In this document: positions 56,396 through 64,000 of the stretch, piece after piece
Layout of the letters: each line of letters opens with the position of its first letter
Numbering within the stretch: the first letter of the stretch is position 1
Assembly: GCA_015178975.1 (NCBI GenBank)
Contig: WHVD01000272.1
Location: 1 to 64,000 of the forward strand
Reading direction: 5' to 3'
DNA length: 64,000 nt
DNA from: Hysterangium stoloniferum
Taxonomy: Eukaryota; Basidiomycota; Agaricomycetes; Hysterangiales; Hysterangiaceae
The notes under the pieces: generated by a model
What the model saw: the letters and a program-made list of their open reading frames with translations, nothing else
What the model was told of the DNA's origin: nothing
The model's database searches: none
Program-made: the position numbers and the translations under genes

Positions 56396-57469
56396 ACAGC
56401 CGACTGGTCTTGCATGGGGCACCCAGGCATCAGGCTGACGGCGCTCACACTGCCACGCGGGTCACACTGCCACTCCCTGCCGAAGGTCACACTCCCTGCC
56501 AAGTCACACTGCCTCACCACGCAAGCCTGCGCAGACGCTGGCAGGCTACAGTTCTCTGCCGACAAGGCCACCGACCCATATGATTTGCGTTTTGGTTGAC
56601 GCGTTTAATTCATGATATTGAAACTGACTAACATTTTTTCTTTATTTCTGTCCTTGGGCAAGTCTTACCGCGCGTCGCTTTCGATAACGAGTTGAGGCTA
56701 TGCCCAAAGCGTAAGCCTTCCCAAAAACTACTATGACAGCCGAGCAATTCAATATCCGAAATTCCCGTTGCAGTCACAGCACCTGCTCATAGTGGACAGC
56801 GTCCCAGAAGCTCTTTCGTTCAACCAGCCTGTCTCGAAACCCGCGTAAAGTCCAGAGAACAGAGAGATGGAACGGATGCCACAAGGCAAGAAGTACAGGC
56901 ATGCCATTTACCTTTAATACCTAGAGGAAGCATCACAGTTGCCACAACCGCTCACGGATGTTGACAGCAGCTCTTCCACTGAACGGGATCGTAAGCCTCT
57001 GCAAGAGGATTCTGCACCATGCCCTCAAATGCCAAAGCAATCAGTCCCATCGACATTCGGGGGCAAGCAGGTGGCTGCGAATGAGACGGTGCATGACGAA
57101 GGGAATGCTGCACAGTGCGAGGAGGAGGATGATGAGCGGCGTTTCAGACGGTTTCGGGGCGTTCGGGTTTGGAGAGGGGCTACCTGGCGTACGGGCGAGG
57201 TACTAACTGAATCCATCGGATATTCCGCCGTCATTAACTGGCTGTCCCGCAATGAGCCCACGCAACCACCGAATCATCTCAAACACTCCCAAAACGCTAC
57301 CCAGTGCATTACACAGCTGCCAAAGCTACTCCGCCACACCGACCATAGCGAAGAACGACGAATGTGTAGCCTTATACATGCTTTCGGGCATCTGGGAAAA
57401 GCCTCCGAACGCCTGCACTATAATCGAAATGAACGCAAATGTGTGTCGTTGCTTAGAACTGATGTGTGA
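56396..57469 (+). pseudogene. R2-h: R2 with the longest open reading frame
   Basis: The R2 block starts GGGGCACCCAGGCATCAGG, with GTCACACTGCC repeated several times. After the TTTCTTTATTTCTGTCC strip the start region is broken. An open frame 56939-57469 (176 codons) reads SSSTERDRKPLQEDSAPCPQ, ANETVHDEGNAAQCEEEDDE, TESIGYSAVINWLSRNEPTQ and ASERLHYNRNERKCVSLLRT. The acidic cluster is notable. No known domain. It may be an exon or two of R2; frame breaks before 56939 make this copy non-functional. Confidence 0.65.
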
Positions 57470-57660
57470 GTGTAGGGTTATGCGGATTGAATGGTGGCTG
57501 CATCCACTCGACGTGCGTGCTTATGGGCCCAAATCAAGCTCGGCATCTTCCATTTCATTTCCTTCCCATCCACAGTCATTATCATCTGTCGGGCTTCCTT
57601 TTCTTCCCAACACTCTTGGCACAACCACCATCCACTGTAGTAGTTGCGCTTGGGAGTCGG
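57470..57660 (-). pseudogene. R3-d: short inverted R3 fragment
   Basis: On the minus strand it reads MTVDGKEMKWKMPSLIWAHK, matching KEMKFKWKTPSL of R3-c. It converges with R2-h just as R3-b does with R2-e, so copies e and h share the same inversion. Confidence 0.62.
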
Positions 57661-58602
57661 GCTTAGAGAATATGGCCCCCTCCTGCTGGATGGATCACTG
57701 TTCACGGGATCATTCGCCCAGCGCATTGGGCAAGGTTTGTCCAACGTCATTTAATTAATGCCATCCTGACTTAACTTAATTTAAGCAGGACCCAATGCTG
57801 GGACACTCCACCCCACATCGTTCCCAAGGCGAATACCACCTTCCGCCCCAAGTCACAAACTGCCGGTCATGATATTGTGCATGTGGATGACGGTAATGTC
57901 AAAGGCGCCAATTAAGACCGGGACTATACCCCACGTATCTCGTGGGAAGAAAGGGGGAAGGGGCTCAATCTTGGAGAGTATGGCCCCCTCATGCTGGATG
58001 GATTGCTATTGACGGGATCATTCGCCAAGCGCATTGTGCAAGGTTTGTCCGACATCATTTAACTAATGTCATCATATACTTACTGGACTTACTTTGTGCA
58101 GGACCCAACGATGAGACGTTCCACATCAGTCCCAAGACGAATATCACCATCCACCCCAAGTCACAAACTGCTGGTGATGATGGATCCGAGTATATGGTCC
58201 CGGTTTCGTGTCGGTTATTTTTACTTTTCATCATATATTACTCAACTATCCTACTATTTACAGAATCTTCCTTCATCGATGATGACAATGAAGCCACTAA
58301 TCAGAAAGTGTTGGCCGGTACGAGCACGCAGACAAACCTGTCTCCAGCATTTGGTTCCTGCACTTCATTGCTTTGCGGGGATCTACAAAAACTCATCAAA
58401 ATCCGCGATAATTGCAGATATTCCTGTGACAGCGTTCCTCCCAGTTGTCCCATTTGTTCACCATGTTGTGTCTTGCCAACTCGACCCCCGCACATTAGCG
58501 CTAGGACTACCACCACCGCGATGAACAGTGAAGGGATCAATAATCATGGATACAGACAAAGTAGTGACTCCTTTATCCTAATGTGTCATTGGGGAAATTA
58601 AT
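57661..58602 (+). pseudogene. Spliced orphan gene fragment with a duplicated exon pair
   Basis: Two blocks of about 190-200 bp, near 57660-57850 and 57973-58165, match each other (TATGGCCCCCTC, GCTGGATGGAT, GGATCATTCGCC, GCGCATTG, GTTTGTCC, CAGGACCCAA). Each appears to hold an exon (EYGPLMLDGLLLTGSFAKR), a GTTTGT..GCAG intron of about 70 nt and the next exon. A further GTTTCG..TTTACAG intron (58202-58260) leads to SSFIDDDNEATNQKVLAG and a Cys-rich end. The product is unknown. Confidence 0.5.
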
Positions 58603-58893
58603 ATTTTGTGCAAATATAGAAGTCTATGCAGACATGTCGTATGGGGGCATCTAGGGCAGTTCATCATCTAGTATGCAGTACGTTGCACCACTTTTTTCTC
58701 TCATACGTCCTTAACCTTCATTAAATTCAGGATCTTCCTTCACACGATGGGACTGGGCACGGTGTGCTTGCAGGACAAGCTTATGAGCGGCCTGGATCCT
58801 GTGCTGAGGCCAAAGTCTTCACCTCCTGACTCCCCTGACTTCAAATATGAAGAAATATCTCGTTAGTTGTGACTTATTTTAATACCAGAAGAA
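58603..58893. other. No clear gene; intron-like acceptor near 58729
   Basis: A short frame reading MGLGTVCLQDKLMSGLDPVL lies at 58747-58865 after an AAATTCAG acceptor-like site. It could be a downstream exon of the preceding fragment. Confidence 0.35.
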
Positions 58894-59092
58894 ACAAACT
58901 GAAGACCACTAGCGCCAGCCCCTACAGTACCACGAAGCACAAGGTCTCCGACCGATGGCCATCTCCGATGTCCTTACTGTGATGAAGCCGAATCCGACGG
59001 GTCGTCCGCATCAATGCACAACCCCAAGAACCAGCACCGGTATAAAGGACATGCGATGGTTCGCATGTCTCAAACCCTCCGTCCTCCAGGGT
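58894..59092 (+). CDS. Small ORF with C2H2-like zinc-finger spacing
   Basis: One frame reads GHLRCPYCDEAESDGSSASM followed by HNPKNQHRYKGH. The spacing C-x2-C-x12-H-x5-H resembles a C2H2 finger, but the hydrophobic core residues are not obvious. A TGA near 58895 precedes it and another ends it near 59090. It may be an exon. Other frames over the same bases are also open, so the call is tentative. Confidence 0.3.
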
Positions 59093-59170
59093 GAGAACAT
59101 CTTCGGGTGGCAGGTGAGTCCCGTTGGCTACATGTCTTACACTACCTAACATTGACTTCTTAGAAGGACA

Positions 59171-59985
59171 AAGCATTTATAACATAAGTCCTCCACACCT
59201 CAACCCCACTACGAGGGAAAGAGAAAGGCGAGGCAAGACAAGGCTTTTAATAATAGAGGAGAATCCCCAACACGGTTAGGTTAGACAAGTACGATTTCGT
59301 TTCATTAATTTTGGCAATTATACTCACATGTTATCATCTAGGCAAGTGGCGGATACCTCAGCGCAACAGCACTTGCACCTGACCTGGGGTGGCAACAGGT
59401 TGGAAAGCCAGGCCCGCATGTCCAACTACCCACAATGTTCGGCAAAGACACTTGGTGGACCTCTAGCTGCTCGGATGGAACCATTGCCTCCAGGTGCGCC
59501 TCCACCACAATGTAACTGATGGCGGACAGAGTGGTAAGTGGATTAAGCAGGGGCAGAAGTGAAATCAGGGGCAAGAGGGGGGGCAGCAGTGGACAAAAAG
59601 TAGGGGCAGCGGCGGACGAGTAATAGTGGCAGAGGCCAGACATACTCCTTTTTTTTTTTTTCTAGTTCTCCTTCTCCTTCTTTCTTTGGATATTTCTACT
59701 TCTTTCTTTTCATCGATTTCTCTGGTTCATGGGCTAAGGATGTCAATCAGTTGGTGCTGGCTTGTATCTTTGAGAACGGGGTGCGTTGTTTTATCAATTT
59801 TCCCGATATGTTGACCCATTCATTATCGTTCAGCTGTGTCTTTTCTCTGAGTATTGTGTCTTCGGAGTTTCCTAGGCCGAATACTCGATGTGCAAGCACT
59901 TGATACATCACTGAGGTGCCGCATCGTGCATAATCAAACGTACGTCCATCTCTCAAACGGTGGTAGTCGTGGGAAAGAAATGAAG
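59171..59985. other. No recognised gene; pyrimidine tract
   Basis: A 13-T tract at 59649-59661 precedes a CT-rich stretch. The minus strand 59956-59747 is open for 69 codons (RTFDYARCGTSVMYQVLAHR), with no partner in the window. No repeat ends were found. Confidence 0.4.
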
Positions 59986-59989
59986 TATT

Positions 59990-60620
59990 CTAAGCGAACA
60001 TAATCTCCTATCCCATTTGGAATCGGATTTAGTTCCATCGCACGGCCAGAAACCAGTGAGGAAAAGGAAGAAACAACCAAACTGCACTATCAAGAGCTTA
60101 TTGGAAGTCCGATGTTCGCAGCTGTCGTATCGTGTTCTGATATTGCTCATCCGGCCAGTAAACTATCTCAGTGTTCATCTAGTCCTGCTCTTGCCCATTG
60201 CAATCTTGCCAAATGAATCTCTGTGTACGACTAGAGAGCAAGAATCACGCTTAGGAGGAGGAAATTGATACTTCCAGAGATATTCAGATGGGGATTTTGC
60301 AGGGGATCCTGAGGACAATCTTTCTTGGACCGGGACCTGTATCTTGGTCATCCAGAAAACAGAATACCTTGGCACTTTCAGAAGCCGCCTGCGAAGCCAT
60401 GTGACAAGACACTTCTTAGAAGAACTCAATATCATACATGAAGAACCAACAGCTATTTTGGGAGACAATCAAAGAATGATAGTACACTTCTAATCAATGT
60501 CCACGCCACCAAATGAAACACATCGAAGTCAAATACCACTTTCTTCAACATTCAATTGAAAACGGCACCATACAACTCCATTGCCGCTCGACAAAAGAAA
60601 TGATTATCGACATACTTACA
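59990..60620 (+). mobile_element. copia-5: RT end and RNase H fragment
   Basis: The RT C-terminus reads LLEVRCSQLSYRVLILLIRP in one frame. RNase H follows: YSDGDFAGDPED, TRHFLEELNIIHEEPTAI, NETHRSQIPL. This matches copia-4 at 49440-50060. Stops and a frameshift near 60265 are present. It ends where the R1-H upstream region begins. Confidence 0.87.
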
Positions 60621-61619
60621 AAATATGGAAAATAAGGAGAGTGATTAATATGGAAGAACAGGCAAAACATGACATCATTGAAGTCGCTCAGATCATGGTG
60701 TCCATGCAAATGAAATGGGTGAACAAGTGCTGACAAGGTCAAATTTTATAAACGACACACGATGAGCTGCCAGGAAAATGCACATTGGCAGGAAAGAGAA
60801 GCTGGCGGGATCACTTTTTTCACCTGGCTTCATCATAAACGTGTTTACTCCTCCTTTTCCGACTTCACTCTTAATGGAAGTGTAACCCAATCTATTTCTT
60901 TTTTAATAAAAAGAATGAAGAGTGAAAGCCAAGGATGGTGGAGCCCAACTCAGCCACACCAGTCGATACGTCGGCAGAAGGATAGAAAGAAAACGTTCTG
61001 TCACTGATGTTTGCATGAACACGAAGTACAAAGTCCCTTGTCAATATGCACGTAAATCTTCAGATAAAGTAACCAAGCCAGTTTTGTACATACGTCACAG
61101 CCTTTCTCTTTTTCACTTTATTTATGATAACTAATCTTCCGTATTTACAGTCATAATGCTATCATATAATATTTATGGCCCTCGGCATTTAAAGGCCATC
61201 TTCGGAGGCGGGGCATTTTCCAGTGACTTAGTAGACCAGTGTTAATTTGAACTACATTCAAAGCAGTGTCTCACAAACATAGAAAGAGCCTGATGAACCT
61301 TGTCAACGGTTCTCTTTCCATTCTCGTGACACGCCTCTTGTCTCAGCCTTTCTCTTTTTCAGTTTATTTATGATAACTAATCTATTATTTTCCGTGGTTA
61401 CAGTCATAATGCTATCATATAATATTTATGGTCCTTGGCATTTAAAGGCCATCTTTGGAGGCGGGGCCTTTTCCAGTGACTTAGTAGACCAGTGTTAATT
61501 GGCAATTCGAACTACATTCAAAGCGGTGTCTCACAAACATAGAAAGAGCCTGATGAACCTTGTCAACGGTTCTCTTTCCATTCTCGTGACACGCCTCTTG
61601 TCTATACCTCACGCTCCCC
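60621..61619 (+). promoter_or_regulatory. R1-H upstream region with a tandemly duplicated core
   Basis: The small ORF reads RRIERKRSVTDVCMN and KSSDKVTKPVLYIRHS (60922-61134). The core from CAGCCTTTCTC to GACACGCCTCTTGTC occurs twice, at about 61098-61343 and 61345-61600, with small differences. The second copy leads to CTCACGCTCCCC and the ATG. Confidence 0.72.
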
Positions 61620-62610
61620 ATGTCCGACCACGAGGTAGTAGTGAGTCACCCTTACCAGGTCGAAGTGCTACCCCCCATTGATCTCGCCTACTGCCCTGGA
61701 ACTCAACGGATCACAGTCCTCGAAAGTCATTTTCAGAAGATACTTCAGAGACTATGGGCGTGTAATAGAGAGGGTCACGACCTCTGTTACCACAGACGAG
61801 GCCACGAGCATGTATTGATCACCAAGGACGCATTTGATTCATGGGTTCAGCAACTGGTATGTGAAGCCTTTGTTTCAAGAATCGACTCCAATGTGTCGGA
61901 CTGTTTTTTCGTCGAGTGCGGTGGTTTTGCAACTTACCTGGAGCCGCCACAAGGCTTGCTGGATTCATCAGGAATCGGGCAAGGGATGTCCAACATTGTG
62001 AGAGCAGCCATGACTAGGTGGTTCACACCTGTCATTCGTAATCCAACGGACGTCGAAGTCGGCCCCGGTTACTTTTGTGGTCTGGGAATGGAGCGGATCG
62101 GGACAAAGCTACTGTACAGCACCAAGTTATCCATTTTGATCGGGAAGTGCTTCTTCAATACACAACATGTGGAGGAGCACCAAAGGAGGGTTGTTAGGCT
62201 CACAGACACAGGCGAGGGGGAAAAGGCAAGGAATAGACTTCTTGAAAAGCAGTTAACAGTGGGGCAATTGAGCATAATTGTTAAAGAGGGGGTGGATCTC
62301 TTGAGGCATGTTCGCTTCTGATAAACGCCATCCATTGCATGCTCAAATCATGTTGAAGAAGGCCGTCTTACCCGCGTAAAATTCGATATCGGGGGAAATG
62401 GCTTCTCATAAATACGTATACCGCCTTTATATCCAGGCTTGGCACTAGCGAAGAAGCGAACATCGGCAGAGTCATAGTAGTGATGGCGCATGCAATCGAT
62501 CTCATGGTTTTTATCGAGGATTCGCCCGCTAAAATGGTTCCCCGCAACTTCCTGGTGACTGCTATGCTGTCGCCTTGATATTCCTATCACACCTTGGTGG
62601 ATACCTCTAA
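61620..62610 (+). pseudogene. R1-H: exons 1-2 open without splicing, exon 3 truncated
   Basis: From ATG 61620 (MSDHEVVVSHPYQVEVLPPI) 233 codons are open, because intron 1 (VCEAFVSRIDSNVSDCFFVE) has lost its stop and is in frame; its acceptor TTTAG has become TCGAG. Exon 2 ends DLLRHVRF. Exon 3 (RLGTSEEANIGRVIVVMAHA) has a deletion after PAKMVP and stops after TAMLSP. The sequence then enters the R1-R2 spacer, so exons 4-5 are gone. Confidence 0.82.
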
Positions 62611-62814
62611 GCAGCTTTAGACAATCGACCGTTCCGTTGGGGAATAAACTCTTTAAATTCATAAAGGATTATACGGCTCTTCTCACTTGAGGGTAAATCC
62701 ATACTCATAATGTTTGCATGGGGAGCCGTGCTAGTATGGAGAGAAATTGGAGGCACGGTTTGGTAAAAGTGTCAGAAGAAACCGAATATCATTATCAGCC
62801 GTGTCGGCCTGAAT
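62611..62814 (+). other. R1-R2 intergenic spacer, short copy
   Basis: CCGTTCCGTTGGGGAATAAA near 62630 and the TGTCAGAAGAAACCGAATATC strip match the G spacer. No gene. Confidence 0.65.
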
Positions 62815-63389
62815 AGGTGCCAGCTTGCCCGATCCCCGCTGCCTAAGTCCTGAGCCAGTCGACTGATCGTGTCTGAGGCATCCAGGCATCAGGCTGACGG
62901 CTTTGCATGGAATTCCACAGCAAGGGTCAGACAGCCTGCCACCGTCACGCAGCATGGGAAAGTCTTCTTGCGCGTCGCCTTCGATAAGGGATGTTGACGA
63001 GTTTGAGGCCATGCCCAGCCTCTAAGCCTTGCCAAACACTGCACCATGACGGCTGAACAAGAAAATTCCCAACAGCCCGTTACAGTTACAGCCCCTGCTC
63101 ATAGTTGACAAAGTCCCAGGAGCTCTTTCGTTTGCCTACTGTGTCTTGTCGAACCCACGCAAGGTCTAGAGAAGGAGACTGAGAAAGAGATGCAACAGAT
63201 GAAACAAGACAAGAGGGTACGGGCATGCCATTTAATTTGAGTATTTAGAGGAAGCATCACAGTTGCCGCAACTGTTCGTGGATGTCGACAACCAGAAGCT
63301 CTCTCACTCGTCACGTCCACTGAAGGGGAACATAGGCCTCGTCAACAGGATCCTGCACCCTGTCCTCAAACGCCAAAGCAATCAGTCCC
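62815..63389 (+). pseudogene. R2-i: short-form R2 remnant
   Basis: R2 block with GGCATCCAGGCATCAGGCTG near 62878, AAGTCTTCTTGCGCGTCGCC, and MTAEQENSQQPVTVTAPAHS near 63047. EKEMQQMKQDKRVRACHLI lies near 63185. At about 63389 (CAGTCCCAAG) it is joined by deletion to R3-e. Confidence 0.65.
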
Positions 63390-64000
63390 AAGTGGAAGGA
63401 GGCCGAGCTTGATTTGGGAGCTCCCAAGTTGGTGCGTCAGGTCGATGGATGTTTTGTCTTCATGGTTTGGCTTTGATTGGGTTGGCTAATGCTTCACTTC
63501 TCCTCCTCGTTTTATTTACAAGACAATGAAAGACAGCACAACTGACAAAATTGGACTGAGCTAGAATAGAAGAGGGGCAGCAGATTCCCAAGACTCAGTC
63601 GCTGCGTAGTGGGGCTGTAGGGAAACGACTGAGGTTGCACTCCATAGCATCGCATACATATATACGCGTGTGGGTGAAAAACGCGCTCGTACGATGAAAG
63701 GCAAAATATAAGCGGATAGTCTAGCCCGATATACGATCTGGGTGTTCCCGCGTTTGGGGTATGAGCATTACCGGTTTTTCTCACAACAACATTGTTTGCG
63801 CCATCACACACAGTATTTGTACCTTGTCGGCTAAGACCCACATGACCTGGTTTCGACTGGGCATAAAAGGCGGGGACGCAGTGCATCTGGTACCGTAAAA
63901 AATAGTGGTGCGATAGCTGTCAAGAAGATGAATTCTAAGTTGAAAGACGTTGAAATTGCCTGTAAGCAGGTGCGGCGAATCAATCGATGGGTTTTCTTTC
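63390..64000 (+). pseudogene. R3-e: R3 fragment running off the window
   Basis: Starts AGTGGAAGGAGGCCGAGC, then a GTGCGTCAGG donor and TTTATTTACAAG acceptor-like site near 63520. An inserted dispersed repeat (63552-63725) follows. R3 resumes with ATTTGTACCTTGTCGGC near 63820 and a GCAGGTGCGGCGAATC donor near 63967. It continues past the end. Confidence 0.6.
63552..63725 (-). repeat. Dispersed repeat of about 175 bp with internal hairpin, copy 2
   Basis: Reverse complement of 20941-21125 with scattered differences. AACGACTGAGG and ACTCAGTCG form the arms of the internal hairpin. It interrupts R3-e, which shows it can insert. Confidence 0.75.

Overview
The window looks like a transposon graveyard from a fungus, most likely a mushroom-forming basidiomycete. 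The reasons are chromodomain Ty3/gypsy and Ty1/copia remnants, Tc1/mariner elements, short GT..AG introns of about 50-60 nt, and CpG decay in repeats. I see no ordinary single-copy host gene that I can name with confidence, no rRNA and no CRISPR array. Almost every kilobase belongs to a repeat, and nearly all coding sequence is broken by stops, frameshifts or insertions. The organism call is inference.

Three unnamed multi-copy gene families make up about half the window. I call them R1, R2 and R3. R1 is a five-exon gene for a protein of roughly 530 residues, starting MS(D/E)HEVVPS. It is present as eight copies: A 6.1-8.0 kb (-), B 18.2-20.1 (-), C 23.2-23.5 (-), D 40.9-41.5 (+), E 45.5-46.6 (+), F 50.8-53.0 (+), G 53.9-55.9 (+), H 61.6-62.6 (+). 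R2 and R3 lie next to R1 in a recurring order: R1, about 0.5 kb spacer, R2, R3, about 1.5 kb non-coding, then the upstream region of the next R1. Several copies also carry the same internally deleted copia fragment between R2 and R1. Copies left of about 25 kb are mostly on the minus strand and those right of 37 kb mostly on the plus strand, so the two flanks are a large diverged inverted duplication.

Layout. 0-6 kb: gypsy-1 pol remnant, then a gag remnant. 6.1-11.3: R1-A, copia-1, R2-a (all minus). 11.3-15.9: a TRIM (miniature LTR element) holding nested solo LTRs. 16-17.6: Tc1 element T1 inside an R2 fragment. 18-25.2: R1-B, non-coding block, R3-a, R1-C, copia-2, R2-d (minus). 25.8-33.6: scrambled gypsy-2, interrupted by Tc1 element T2, which itself holds a solo LTR. 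33.7-35.9: LTR D holding solo LTR X2. 35.9-37.5: copia-3. 37.8-47.5: R2-e/R3-b, R1-D, R2-f, R3-c, R1-E, R2-g. 47.5-50.4: copia-4 holding LTR C. 50.8-57.7: R1-F, R1-G, R2-h, R3-d. 57.7-60: duplicated exons and small unassigned ORFs. 60-64: copia-5, R1-H, R2-i, R3-e.

The best candidate for something undescribed is the R1/R2/R3 cassette with its conserved upstream small ORF. Its function is unknown to me. It may be an unrecognised mobile element or a lineage-specific gene cluster spread by segmental duplication. Many nested insertions still carry exact target-site duplications, which lets the order of events be read.
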